64,000 nucleotides of DNA, taken from the NCBI RefSeq assembly GCF_026898095.1, contig NZ_CP114015.1:1054001-1118000 (forward strand), written 5' to 3'. Both the position numbers and the translations under genes were made by a program. The DNA comes from Arthrobacter sp. ATA002. GTDB taxonomy: Bacteria > Actinomycetota > Actinomycetes > Actinomycetales > Micrococcaceae. The notes below the pieces were generated by a model. The model was not told the origin of the DNA and did no database searches. It worked only from the letters and a program-made list of their open reading frames with translations. Below are positions 50,270-59,459 of the stretch, piece by piece (position 1 is the stretch's first letter; each line of letters begins with the position of its first letter).

Positions 50270-51454
50270 ATGACTGAGCAGCACGTAGCCCTTCCGCCCC
50301 TGGTAGAGCCTGCAGCAGGGCTGACAGGCGGGGAGATCCTCCGCTATTCCAGGCACCTCCTGCTGCCCGGGTTCGGGATGCAGGCACAGCAGCGCCTCAA
50401 AAACGCGCGGGTGTTGGTGATCGGCGCCGGGGGCCTGGGGTCGCCTGCCCTGCTGTACCTCGCAGCGGCCGGGGTTGGGACACTGGGAATTGTCGATGAT
50501 GACACGGTGGAGGAATCCAACCTGCAGCGCCAGGTCATCCACGGTGTCTCCGACGTCGGCAGTTCGAAGGCCGAGTCGGCACGCCGCGGCGTCCTTGAGC
50601 TGAACCCCCTCGTTACGGTGCAGCTGCATCCGGTCCGGCTGGACGTCTCCAATGCACTCGAAATATTTGCCGGCTATGACCTGATCCTGGACGGCACCGA
50701 TAATTTCGCCACCCGGTACCTGGTCAACGACGCCGCCGAAATCCTGGGCAAACCGTATGTGTGGGGTTCCATCCTCCGCTTCGACGGCCAGGTCAGTGTG
50801 TTCTGGGGAAGGTACGGTCCGACGTACCGTGACCTCTATCCGGAGGCCCCGCCGCCGGGCTCCGTGCCGTCCTGCGCCGAGGGCGGGGTGCTGGGGGTGC
50901 TGTGCGCGCAGATCGGCTCTGTCATGGTGAATGAAGCGGTGAAGCTGATTACCGGCACCGGAACCACCCTGCTGGGCCGGGTCCTGGTGCTCAACGCCCT
51001 GGACATGGCCTGGCGGGAAATTCGGGTGCGGAAGGACCCGGCGGCGGTGCCGGTCACCGGGCTGGGCGACTACGAAGCCTTCTGCGGCCTGCGGGCGGAC
51101 CAAACCGGAGGCTCCGCCGCCGGAGTTCCCGCTGTGGACGTACGGAGGCTGCAGCAGCTGCTCGCCGAGCGGGCGGCCGGGGACCGCGACTTCGAGCTGC
51201 TGGATGTGCGGGAGCCGGGCGAGCACGCCATTGTGAGCATCGAGGGCGCGGTGCTGATGCCAAGGGCCGTCATTCTGTCCGGTGAGCAGCTGCCCGAGCG
51301 GGGGCGGGAGCTCTACATTCACTGCAAATCCGGGGTTCGGTCAGCTGAGGTGGCTGCCTTCCTCCTGGACCGCGGATACCCGGATGTGTTCACGGTGTCC
51401 GGGGGGATCCTGGAATGGGTGCGCGACATCGAACCGGCGAAGCAAATGTACTGA
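50270..51454 (+). CDS. moeZ: MoeZ: ThiF/MoeB-type adenylyltransferase with C-terminal rhodanese domain
   Basis: A 394-residue protein that activates the C-terminus of ubiquitin-like sulfur carriers (MoaD, CysO, ThiS types) and transfers sulfur. The ATP-binding motif is GAGGLGSPALLYLAAAG, with R-residues in ESNLQRQVIHG and Asp in DGTDNFATRYLVND. The rhodanese domain starts near residue 285 and carries the active-site loop HCKSGVRSAEVA with Cys. The Zn-binding CxxC pairs of E. coli MoeB are absent, usual for mycobacterial MoeZ. ATG 50270 was chosen over ATG 50249; neither has a strong ribosome-binding site. It is divergent from the TetR gene. Confidence 0.92.
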   Translation: MTEQHVALPPLVEPAAGLTGGEILRYSRHLLLPGFGMQAQQRLKNARVLVIGAGGLGSPALLYLAAAGVGTLGIVDDDTVEESNLQRQVIHGVSDVGSSKAESARRGVLELNPLVTVQLHPVRLDVSNALEIFAGYDLILDGTDNFATRYLVNDAAEILGKPYVWGSILRFDGQVSVFWGRYGPTYRDLYPEAPPPGSVPSCAEGGVLGVLCAQIGSVMVNEAVKLITGTGTTLLGRVLVLNALDMAWREIRVRKDPAAVPVTGLGDYEAFCGLRADQTGGSAAGVPAVDVRRLQQLLAERAAGDRDFELLDVREPGEHAIVSIEGAVLMPRAVILSGEQLPERGRELYIHCKSGVRSAEVAAFLLDRGYPDVFTVSGGILEWVRDIEPAKQMY

Positions 51455-51476
51455 GACGCGGTGTACTGAGACGCGG
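51447..51476. repeat. Exact 15-bp tandem duplication over the moeZ stop codon
   Basis: TGTACTGAGACGCGG occurs twice in direct succession (51447-51461 and 51462-51476), duplicating the final Tyr codon, the TGA and the following bases. The 15-bp unit keeps frame, so a second stop backs up the first. Confidence 0.95.
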
Positions 51477-51498
51477 CTTCCCGGGGGACGCAGCCGGG

Positions 51499-52842
51499 CT
51501 AGGCGGATTCCGCGGTGCCTTCGGCGATGCCGTCATGGCCGGGGATGGTGCTGCCATGGGGGTGAGCTGCGGGCCGGCGGGTGACCGGCTTATCCGGGGT
51601 AATCCCGAAGAGGGCTTCAAGGCCCTTGATGTAATCGTCCTGCTGGCCGCTGGCAGCGAGCTCGCGGGCACGGACCGTAGGCACGTGCAGCAGCTGCTTG
51701 ACCATGCGCCGCATGGCAAATTCCACTTCCTCGGCAGCGCCGGTGCAGCCGTGTTGGGCGCGCACCTTCTCCAGCTCCGAGTCAAGGACATTGAGCGTGT
51801 GCCGGCGCAGCGCCACAATCGCCGAGTCCATCTGCCGGCTCAGCTGCTGCTCGGAGAAGGCCTTGGCGGCGTCAGCCACGATGCCACTGGCCTGCTTGAG
51901 GGACTCGGCCTGCTCTGCGGGAGCAGCCAGGCGCACCGACTCGAGGGTAATCAGGTCCACTCCGTCCACTTCCCGCACCGCGGGCTCGAAATCGTGGGTC
52001 AGTGCCAGGTCGATGATGATCAGCGGCTTGTTGCTGTTCGCCCGGACGCGGCTGATGTCCCTGGCGCTGACCTGGCTGTCGCTGCCGCTGCAGCCGATCA
52101 CGACGTCGGCGGCGGCAAGTGCCTCAGGCAGGGAATCGCGGGTCAGCGGTACGCCGCCGCGGGAGGCCGTGAAGGACTCGGCCCGGCCGGAGGACGAATA
52201 CACGCTGATGTCGGTGCACCCGCGCTCCTTGAGCAGGGCCATGGTGGCGCCGGCGTAGGCTCCCGTGCCGAACACGACCACCGTTTTGTTCCGCCAGTCC
52301 ACGTCCACCGACAGATCGGTGGCCAGTTCCAGGGCCACGGACACAATGGAAAGCCCCCGCTTACCGAGGGCTGTCAGTGCTCCAACATCTTTGGCTGTGC
52401 GCGAGGCGGTTTGGAAAAGCCGGGTCAGGCCGCCGCTGGCGGTGCCTTTTTCCTGGGCCTCGATGAGGGCGCGCCGAACCTGGCCCGCAATTTCACGTTC
52501 GCCGACCACGGCGGAATCCAGGCCCGCGCCGACGGCGAACAGGTGCTTGGCCACGGATTCGCCGGTATTGGTCGTGAAAGAGCGTGAAACGAGGTCTTTG
52601 TTCAGGCCGGAATGCCGGCTGATTTCCGCGACGACGGCGGAGCGGGCTGCTTCGATGTCCGCCTCCGACTTTGCCTCGCAGTAAACCTCGAACCGGTTGC
52701 AGGTGGCCAGGACCACGGATCCGGACACCGCCGATCCGGTTTCGAGCAGGGAGGAGGGGACCTGGGATGCGCCGGCGCTGAGGCGGGCAACAGTTTCCAG
52801 ATCAACATCGGAATGCGTCGCAATAAGGGAAAGTAGAACCAC
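51499..52842 (-). CDS. hemA: Glutamyl-tRNA reductase HemA
   Basis: A 447-residue NADPH-dependent reductase making glutamate-1-semialdehyde from glutamyl-tRNA, the first committed step of tetrapyrrole synthesis. The nucleophile is Cys48 in [10 protein letters not shown], the GxGxxG-like dinucleotide site is [12 protein letters not shown], and [14 protein letters not shown] and the C-terminal dimerisation helix are present. The GTG at 52842 is the start. It is divergent from the hem operon starting with hemE, with 157 bp between, and convergent with moeZ. A C-terminal tail of about 30 residues ([13 protein letters not shown]) is variable. Confidence 0.95.
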   Translation of the reverse strand: MVLLSLIATHSDVDLETVARLSAGASQVPSSLLETGSAVSGSVVLATCNRFEVYCEAKSEADIEAARSAVVAEISRHSGLNKDLVSRSFTTNTGESVAKHLFAVGAGLDSAVVGEREIAGQVRRALIEAQEKGTASGGLTRLFQTASRTAKDVGALTALGKRGLSIVSVALELATDLSVDVDWRNKTVVVFGTGAYAGATMALLKERGCTDISVYSSSGRAESFTASRGGVPLTRDSLPEALAAADVVIGCSGSDSQVSARDISRVRANSNKPLIIIDLALTHDFEPAVREVDGVDLITLESVRLAAPAEQAESLKQASGIVADAAKAFSEQQLSRQMDSAIVALRRHTLNVLDSELEKVRAQHGCTGAAEEVEFAMRRMVKQLLHVPTVRARELAASGQQDDYIKGLEALFGITPDKPVTRRPAAHPHGSTIPGHDGIAEGTAESA

Positions 52843-52999
52843 AGTGCTCCAATACTAGCCACCGTTGCCGTGTTCACCCCAATAGGGCGCCCTAACTATC
52901 ACCCTTTTCCGGGGTGTTTCCCGTCACCCCGGACCGTGCGCCGTCCACGCCGAACTGCCCTGGTTATCCATCGGCGGGGATTTTGGAGAGAATCAGGGT
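52843..52999. promoter_or_regulatory. Divergent hemA/hemE promoter region with a perfect 12-bp palindrome
   Basis: TAGGGCGCCCTA at 52883-52894 is a perfect palindrome upstream of hemA. On the minus strand TTGGGG lies about 19 bp before TAGTAT, a weak promoter for hemA, so the palindrome would sit at or just upstream of its -35. TTGGAGAGAATCAGGGT precedes hemE as ribosome-binding region. An operator role is inferred. Confidence 0.4.
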
Positions 53000-54058
53000 A
53001 TGACTCTTAGCGCCTCTCATCCGCTCATGGATGGCCGCACGGCCGATTCCCCCTGATTACCGCCTACCGGGGCGGCACTCCGTCCCGCCGGCCGGTCTGG
53101 TTTATGCGTCAGGCCGGCAGGTCGCTTCCGGAATACCGCAAGCTGCGGGAGGGGACGGCCATGCTGGACTCCTGCCTGGACCCGGCCATGGCGTCGGAAA
53201 TCACCCTGCAGCCGGTTCGCCGGCACGACGTTGACGCCGGAATTTTCTTCTCCGACATCGTCATTCCGCTTAAGCTTGCCGGCGTCGACGTGGACATTGT
53301 TCCCGGCGTCGGTCCCGTTCTGGGAACGCCGGTGCGGACCGCGGCCGATGTCGCTGCGCTGCCCGTCCTGACCACGGAGGCCCTGGAGCCGATCCGCGAA
53401 GCGGTCCGCCTCACCGTGGCGGAACTGGGCTCCACGCCCTGATCGGTTTCGCCGGTGCCCCGTTCACCCTGGCGGCCTACATGGTGGAAGGCAAACCCTC
53501 CCGCGACCATCTGGGCCCGCGCACCATGATGCACGCAGACCCCGAGACCTGGCGGGCCCTGACGCAGTGGGCAGCCGACGCATCGGGCATCTTCCTGCGT
53601 GCGCAGCTGGAAGCCGGAGCCAGTGCCGGACAGCTTTTCGATTCCTGGGCCGGATCCCTGGGTTTAGCCGACTACACCCGCCATGTGGCTCCTGCCTCGT
53701 CCCGGGCCCTGGACCATGTCCGGGACCTGGGGGCGCCGCTGGTGCACTTCGGCACCGGCACCTCCGAACTCCTCGGTGCGATGCGCGATGTCGGCGTCGA
53801 TGTGGTGGGCGTGGACTACCGGCTGCCGCTGGACGAGGCCAACCGCCGGCTCGGCGGAACCACGCCGCTGCAGGGAAACATCGACCCGGCACTGCTGGAA
53901 GCCCCGTGGCCGGTCCTGGAGGCCCACGTCCGTGAAGTCCTCGCCGCCGGCGCCGGAGCTCCGGGGCACGTGGTCAACCTGGGCCACGGGGTTCCCCGGA
54001 CACCAACCCGGATGTCCTGACCCGCGTGGTGGAGCTGATCCACTCGGTGGAGCCGTAA
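53000..54058 (+). CDS. hemE: Uroporphyrinogen decarboxylase HemE (three frameshifts)
   Basis: Decarboxylates uroporphyrinogen III to coproporphyrinogen III. From ATG 53000 ([13 protein letters not shown]) the frame breaks in the CCCCC run at 53049-53053, then continues with [19 protein letters not shown] (family motif, substrate Arg) to a false stop after GSTP. One C at 53437-53439 gives [18 protein letters not shown], the second motif. The third break in the CCCC run at 53994-53997 gives [18 protein letters not shown] and the stop at 54058. Corrected length is 353 residues, exactly family size. It is the first gene of the hem operon. All three changes are one-base losses in C runs. Confidence 0.93.
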
Positions 54059-54060
54059 CC

Positions 54061-55584
54061 ATGCCGCACCGCCCGGTTCTTCCCCATTTCCCGGTGTCCC
54101 GCAAACCCGGCCCCGGCACGGATCCTGCTGCTCCCCCACTGTGCCGGTGCGCAGCGCGGTCGTGGTCGGCGGCGGCATCTCGGGCCTCATCGCCGCCCGC
54201 GATTTGGCGCGCGGGGGGCTGGCAGTGACGCTGCTCGAAGCCGGCCCCGCCGTCGGCGGCTGTGTGGGCACGCATTCGGTGGCGGGCCTGACCCTGGACA
54301 GCGGCGCCGAATCCTTCGCCACCCGGTCCCGTGCCGTGCCGGACCTGATCGGGGAGCTGGGGCTGGACGGCGCCGTCGTCACTCCCAACCGGGCCGGTGC
54401 ATGGCTGCAGCTGTCCGGAGAGGACCCGGCCGCTGCCGCCCAGCCCATGCCGCAGAGCGGTCTGCTCGGTATTCCGGCCGATCCCCGGGCCCCGGAAATC
54501 GTCCGGGCCGTCGGGCGGGCCGGCGCCGCCCGCGCGGCGATGGACAGGATCCTGCCGGTTGGCGCCCTGGCGCGGAAGGAAAGCGCCAGCCTCGGCGAGG
54601 TTGTCCGGGCGCGCATGGGGGACGCGGTGCTGCGCCGGCTGGTCGCTCCGGTTGTCGGGGGGCGTGTACTCCTCGGATCCGGACGTTCTGGACGTGGATT
54701 CGGTGGCCCCGGGGCTGCGGGCGGCACTGGCAAAGCACGGTTCCCTGGCGGCGGCGGTCGGATCCATGCGCGCCTCGGCTCCGGCGGGTTCCGCCGTCGC
54801 CGGCCTGGCCGGCGGCATGGGCACGCTCACCCGTGCCCTGGAGGAGGACCTGGCAGCACGCGGCGTGAAGGTGGACACGGGCGTCACTGTTGAAGCGGTG
54901 GAGCGTGACGGCGACGGGTGGGTGGTCTCCGCGGCCGGCCGCACGCTGTCAGCGGACGCGCTGGTGATGGCCACTGACGGTCCCGCCGCCGTTAACCTGC
55001 TTGCCGCAGCGGTGCCGGAACTTGCCGCAGCGCGCCCGGGCCCCGGACCCGGCGTCGCCCTGGTGACCCTGGTCGTGGACCAGCCGGACCTTGATGCCCA
55101 CCCCCGCGGCACCGGCGTCCTGGTGGCTGAAGATGTCGAAGCCGTGGACGCCAAGGCGCTGACGCACGCCACTGCCAAGTGGCAGTGGCTGGCCGACTCC
55201 ACCGGACCGGGGACGCATGTCCTGCGGCTGTCCTACGGGCGGGCGCTGAGCGCAGCCGCTGCCGCCGGACAGGCCCCGGCCAGCCCGGTGGACCGCGGTG
55301 ACGCCGACCTGTTCGCGCAGGCCCTGGCCGACGCATCGGTGCTGCTGCAGGTTCCGCTGGGCGTCGACGACGTGGTCGGCTGGGACGTGGTCCGGTGGGT
55401 CGGCGCCCTGCCGTCCGCCGCCGTCGGGCACCGGGACCGGGTGGCCGCGGTCCGCACGGCCGTTGACGCCGTTTCCGGGCTGGAAGTGGTGGGCGCGTGG
55501 CTTGCCGGCACCGGACTGGCGGCAGTGACTGCCGATACCCGGACCCGGATAGCCGGGTTGACGGAGCAGCTGGAGGAGTCGTGA
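54061..55584 (+). CDS. hemY: Coproporphyrinogen III oxidase (HemY/CgoX type, HemG-like flavoenzyme; two frameshifts)
   Basis: An FAD-dependent oxidase that in Gram-positive bacteria makes coproporphyrin III. The FAD site is VVVGGGISGLIAARDLARGG. ATG 54061 (MPHRPVLPHFPVSRKPG) is out of frame by one base; one C added at 54133-54137 joins it to TVPVRSAVVV, otherwise GTG 54141 would be the start. Near the middle G6 at 54657-54662 is one G too many: with G5 the text reads VVGGVYSSDPDVLDVDS, the family motif. This is the only clear insertion in the window. Corrected length is 507 residues. It begins two bases after hemE and is followed by hemQ. Confidence 0.88.
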
Positions 55585-55658
55585 CATTAACCACTTTCTA
55601 CAAGAAGTAGAAGAAGGATATTTCGTCTAAGCCTGCCCAAAAGGGCAGACTGTTAATC
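55585..55658 (+). promoter_or_regulatory. hemY-hemQ spacer with two small inverted repeats
   Basis: TTCTAC (55596-55601) and GTAGAA (55607-55612) flank a 5-nt spacer; CTGCCC (55633-55638) and GGGCAG (55643-55648) flank AAAA. The stretch is AT-rich compared with its surroundings and could hold a promoter or a processing site for hemQ; no function is established. Confidence 0.4.
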
Positions 55659-56378
55659 ATGAGTGAGCCCATGGGTCAGAGCACCGAAGAAACAGCCGTC
55701 ACCGAAGAACAGTTCTTTACCCTCTGGACCGTCTTCAAGCGGTCCGGCGCGGGTCAGCCAGCCTCCGGGGCTGCCGGTCCCGAGGACAACGTCAAGGCCT
55801 TCGAAGCCCTTGCCGGGCAGCTGGCCGACCGCCACGTCACCCTCCGCGGACTGTACGACGTTTCCGCCATGCGCGCCGATGCGGACGTCATGGTGTGGCT
55901 GCACGGCGGCCGCGCCGAAGACCTGCAGTCGGCTATTCGGGACATCCGCCGCTCGGGCCTGTTCGCGGGCACCGAGATCGCATGGTCCGCCATGGGCGTG
56001 CACCGCGATGCGGAGTTCTCCAAGAACCACTGGCCCTCCTACGCCCGGGGCATCGACCCCGAGGCCTGGATCTGCGTCTATCCGTTTGTCCGCTCCTACG
56101 AGTGGTACCTGCTGCCCGCCGAGGAACGCGGCAAGATGCTGCGCGACCACGGCATGCTGGGCCGGGAATTCCCGCAGGTCCTGGCCAACACAGTGGCGTC
56201 CTTTGCGCTGGGCGACTGGGAGTGGATCCTGGGCCTGGAAGCTCCCAACCTGGTTGACCTGGTGGACATGATGCGCCACCTGCGCTCCACCGAGGCACGC
56301 AACCACGTACGCGAAGAAATCCCCTTCTACACAGGACGGCGCATCGCCGCCGCAGAAGTTGCCGAGGTATTGAAATGA
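55659..56378 (+). CDS. hemQ: Coproheme decarboxylase HemQ (ChdC)
   Basis: A 239-residue chlorite-dismutase-fold enzyme that decarboxylates coproheme III to heme b with peroxide. The stretch YPFVRSYEWYLLP holds the catalytic Tyr seen in actinobacterial ChdC, and RDHGMLGREFP contains the likely distal/active His region. The C-terminal segment of about 20 residues (YTGRRIAAAEVAEVLK) is typical. ATG 55659 gives MSEPMGQSTEE. The stop overlaps the hemH ATG (ATGA), matching a common hemQ-hemH coupling. Presence with HemY and HemH shows the coproporphyrin-dependent heme route, not the protoporphyrin route. Confidence 0.94.
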   Translation: MSEPMGQSTEETAVTEEQFFTLWTVFKRSGAGQPASGAAGPEDNVKAFEALAGQLADRHVTLRGLYDVSAMRADADVMVWLHGGRAEDLQSAIRDIRRSGLFAGTEIAWSAMGVHRDAEFSKNHWPSYARGIDPEAWICVYPFVRSYEWYLLPAEERGKMLRDHGMLGREFPQVLANTVASFALGDWEWILGLEAPNLVDLVDMMRHLRSTEARNHVREEIPFYTGRRIAAAEVAEVLK

Positions 56379-57571
56379 CGACTGCCGCTACAAACCAGCC
56401 TGCACCCCTGGACCCGTTCGAGGGCGTGGACGAGAACGGCCGGATGGCTCCCAAGCACTACGACGCCATCCTGCTGGCCTCCTTCGGCGGTCCGGAAGGA
56501 CAGGAAGACGTCATTCCGTTCCTGCGCAACGTCACGCGCGGCCGCGGCATCCCCGACGAGCGCCTTGAGGAAGTGGCCACCCACTACCGCGCCAACGGAG
56601 GCATCAGCCCCATCAACGCGCAGAACCGCGCACTGAAGGCGGCCCTCGAAGCTGAGCTGAAGCGCCGCGGAATCGACACCCCGGTGCTGTGGGGCAACCG
56701 CAACTGGGCGCCGTACATCAAGGACGTGCTGCAGGAAGCCCACGACACCGGCTACCGCCGGCTGCTGATGGTCACCACCAGCGTGTACTCCTCCTACTCC
56801 AGCTGCCGCCAGTACCGCGAAGACCTGGGCATGAACCTGCTCGCCACCGGCCTGGACAAAAAGCTGCAGGTGGACAAGGTCCGGCAGTACTTCGACCACC
56901 CCGGCTTCGTGGAGCCGTTCGTGGAGGGCGTCCGCGACTCCATCGCCAATGTCCGCGCACAGCTGGCCGAACGCGGCGAGGAAGGCGGGAAGATCGAAAT
57001 CCTGTTCTCCACCCACTCCATTCCCACTGCCGACGCCGAAGCCTCCGGCCCGCGTGACCGTGAGTTCGAGGAAGGCAGCGCCTACGTGGCGCAGCACCTC
57101 GCGAATGCCCGTGCGATCATCGACCGGATCCCCGAAGCTGAAGGACTGGACTGGCAGCTGGTCTACCAGTCCCGTTCCGGGTCCCCGCACACCCCGTGGC
57201 TGGAACCGGACATCAACGACGCCATCGCTGAGTTGCCGGCCAAGGACGTGCGCGGCGTCGTCATTGTTCCGCTGGGCTTCGTCAGCGACCACATGGAGGT
57301 TCTCTGGGACCTGGACACCGAGGCCATGGACACGTGCAGGGAACTGGGCCTGGCCGCGGACCGCACTCCGACTCCCGGCATCCACGAGACTTTCGTCTCC
57401 GGGCTGGTTGACCTCCTGCAGGAACGTACGGTGGAGAACACCATCACCGACCGGCCGGCGCTGACGAAGCTGGGCCCCTGGTATGACGTCTGCCGCCCCG
57501 GCTGCTGCGCCAACCTCCGCGGCGAGAAGCCGACCATCGCGGGTGCTGACTCCACAGTGGGTGTGCAGTAG
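56375..57571 (+). CDS. hemH: Coproporphyrin ferrochelatase HemH (CpfC)
   Basis: A 398-residue enzyme inserting Fe2+ into coproporphyrin III. The family features are ILLASFGGPEGQEDVIPFL, LFSTHSIPTADAEA (catalytic His) and VVIVPLGFVSDHMEVLWDLD. The C-terminal WYDVCRPGCCANLRG carries the Cys cluster for the [2Fe-2S] centre found in actinobacterial ferrochelatases, with SYSSCRQYRED offering the fourth ligand. An N-terminal lead of about 25 residues precedes the core. The start overlaps hemQ, and the TAG overlaps the hemC GTG by one base, so translation is coupled through the operon. Confidence 0.95.
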   Translation: MTTAATNQPAPLDPFEGVDENGRMAPKHYDAILLASFGGPEGQEDVIPFLRNVTRGRGIPDERLEEVATHYRANGGISPINAQNRALKAALEAELKRRGIDTPVLWGNRNWAPYIKDVLQEAHDTGYRRLLMVTTSVYSSYSSCRQYREDLGMNLLATGLDKKLQVDKVRQYFDHPGFVEPFVEGVRDSIANVRAQLAERGEEGGKIEILFSTHSIPTADAEASGPRDREFEEGSAYVAQHLANARAIIDRIPEAEGLDWQLVYQSRSGSPHTPWLEPDINDAIAELPAKDVRGVVIVPLGFVSDHMEVLWDLDTEAMDTCRELGLAADRTPTPGIHETFVSGLVDLLQERTVENTITDRPALTKLGPWYDVCRPGCCANLRGEKPTIAGADSTVGVQ

Positions 57572-58527
57572 TGGCGCATTCGCCCGTGCGGGTCGGCACC
57601 CGGGGCAGTGCCCTGGCCGTCACCCAGACCACCACCGTGGCCAACGCGCTCTCCGAACTCGGCGGCTTCGACGCCGAACTGGTGCGCGTCCGCACGGAAG
57701 GCGATATTAACCGCGCGGCGCTGTCCCAGATTGGCGGTACGGGCGTTTTTGTTGCGGCGCTGCGTGATTCCCTGCTGGCCGGGGACTGCGACGTCGCGGT
57801 GCACTCATTGAAGGACCTGCCCACCGGCGCGGCAGAGGGCCTGGCTGTCGGCGCCATCCCGGCCCGGGTGGACGTCCGCGACGCTCTCTGCGCCCGGGAC
57901 GGTCTGACCCTCGCGCAGCTCCCGGAGGGTTCCAAAGTGGGAACCGGTTCGCCGCGCCGCGCTGCGCAGCTCCGAGCCCTGCGGCCGGATGTTGATGTGG
58001 TGGACATCCGCGGCAATGTCGATACCCGGCTGGGCCGGGTTGCAGGCCTGGTCGAGGGCGCCCCCGGCGACCTCGACGCCGTCGTTCTGGCCGCTGCCGG
58101 GCTGGCGCGCCTGGGCCGGCTGGAGATGGTGTCGGAATTCCTGGACCCGTCCGTGATGCTGCCGGCACCGGGCCAGGGCGCGCTGGCCGTCGAATGCCGA
58201 ACCCCCGATGCCGCCGAGGGCCCGCTGAGCCGTGCTTTAGCCGCGTATGACAACAACGCCGCACGGTTGACGGTCACTGCCGAGCGGGCCCTGCTGAACC
58301 GCTTGGAAGCCGGCTGCACCGCGCCCATCGGCGCGCTTGCATCGCTGACCGAAACCCGGCTCCAGCTCGAAGCCGTGGTGTGCAGCGACGACGGGTCCCG
58401 CGTGATGCGCCGGTCCGCGGCAACCGCGGTGCTCGACGAAGACGGCGCCCGAACCCTGGGCGTGCGCCTCGCCGAAGACCTGCTCGCAGCCGGCGCAGCG
58501 TCACTGACGGACCTAGCGGTCAGCTGA
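57571..58527 (+). CDS. hemC: Porphobilinogen deaminase (hydroxymethylbilane synthase) HemC
   Basis: A 318-residue enzyme polymerising four porphobilinogens to hydroxymethylbilane. The dipyrromethane cofactor is attached through Cys in LEAGCTAPIGA. RVGTRGSALAVTQT at the N-terminus, the catalytic Asp in CDVAVHSLKDLPT and the Arg set in GTGSPRRAAQLRAL are present. GTG 57571 overlaps the hemH stop by one base. It ends 24 bp before hemD. Intact and typical. Confidence 0.96.
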   Translation: MAHSPVRVGTRGSALAVTQTTTVANALSELGGFDAELVRVRTEGDINRAALSQIGGTGVFVAALRDSLLAGDCDVAVHSLKDLPTGAAEGLAVGAIPARVDVRDALCARDGLTLAQLPEGSKVGTGSPRRAAQLRALRPDVDVVDIRGNVDTRLGRVAGLVEGAPGDLDAVVLAAAGLARLGRLEMVSEFLDPSVMLPAPGQGALAVECRTPDAAEGPLSRALAAYDNNAARLTVTAERALLNRLEAGCTAPIGALASLTETRLQLEAVVCSDDGSRVMRRSAATAVLDEDGARTLGVRLAEDLLAAGAASLTDLAVS

Positions 58528-58551
58528 TGCGCCGTTCCCGGACCTGCTGAC

Positions 58552-59430
58552 GTGGCAGCGAGGAAACCCCAGCCTGAGCTGGCCGGGCTGACCGTCGTGC
58601 TTCCGCGCACTCCGGACCGGGCCGCCGCGATGGCCGCCGAGCTGGCGGACCGCGGGGCCCGGGTGGAGTTGATGCCGCTGATCGATTTCCAGTTCCCCGC
58701 CGACACCACTGACCTGGACCGGGCGCTCAAGTCACTGCGGTCCGGACGGTTTGCGTGGGTGGTCTTCACCAGCGTGACGACCGTGCGCGCCATGGTCCGG
58801 CGCTGTGCCGCCCTCGGCGTCCCGGCAGCCACCGCTGTTCCATCCGGAACATACATTGCGGCGGTGGGAGCGGGCACCCGGCAGGCACTGGAGGAAATCG
58901 GCCTGGACGTGGACCTGATGCCGGACAGCGACCAGTCAGCACGCGGGCTGGCTGAATCCTGGCCCCACCCCGCCGTTTCCGACCCGGAGGGCGGTGCCCT
59001 GCGAATCCTGCTTCCGCAGGCAGATCTGGCCGACCCGGCCCTGGCCGGAGCCCTGGCCGGGCTGGGCTGGGATGTGCGTCCCGTGACGGCCTACTGCACC
59101 GTGGACTACCCGGCCACGGGGGTCCGCTTCACACCCGCTCCCGACGCCGGCCCGGCCGGCGGTCCGCAGCTGCTCACACCGCAGGACTTCCTGGCCCGGA
59201 CACCCCGGGGACCCCGCGCCGTCGTCCTGACCTCGCCCAGCATTGCCCGGCGCTTCCTGCGGCAGTGCTCTCCGGTTCCGCGGGAAACCCTCCTGGTCGC
59301 CATCGGCGACAGCACCGCGGCGCAAATGGGACAACTGCGCCTTTCCCCGGACGCCGTGGCCGAACAGCCAACGCCGGCGGGAATAGCGCAGGCCTTGGCC
59401 GTTGCTGTGTCTAAGGGCCCCTCAACCTAA
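58552..59430 (+). CDS. hemD: Uroporphyrinogen-III synthase HemD
   Basis: A 292-residue two-domain cyclase closing hydroxymethylbilane to uroporphyrinogen III. HemD proteins are poorly conserved; recognisable parts are [53 protein letters not shown] and [13 protein letters not shown]. The start is a GTG at 58552, 24 bp after hemC. A Pro/Gly-rich insertion occurs near residues 180-215. Assignment rests on fold hints and on its place between hemC and hemB. Confidence 0.88.
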   Translation: MAARKPQPELAGLTVVLPRTPDRAAAMAAELADRGARVELMPLIDFQFPADTTDLDRALKSLRSGRFAWVVFTSVTTVRAMVRRCAALGVPAATAVPSGTYIAAVGAGTRQALEEIGLDVDLMPDSDQSARGLAESWPHPAVSDPEGGALRILLPQADLADPALAGALAGLGWDVRPVTAYCTVDYPATGVRFTPAPDAGPAGGPQLLTPQDFLARTPRGPRAVVLTSPSIARRFLRQCSPVPRETLLVAIGDSTAAQMGQLRLSPDAVAEQPTPAGIAQALAVAVSKGPST

Positions 59431-59459
59431 CTACACCCAGATCCGGAAGGCAGAACTCC

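Noticed and set aside
55596..55648. Inverted repeats before hemQ as a heme riboswitch
   Set aside because: Stems of six pairs with tiny loops are too simple for a riboswitch and no known class fits; kept only as small repeats.
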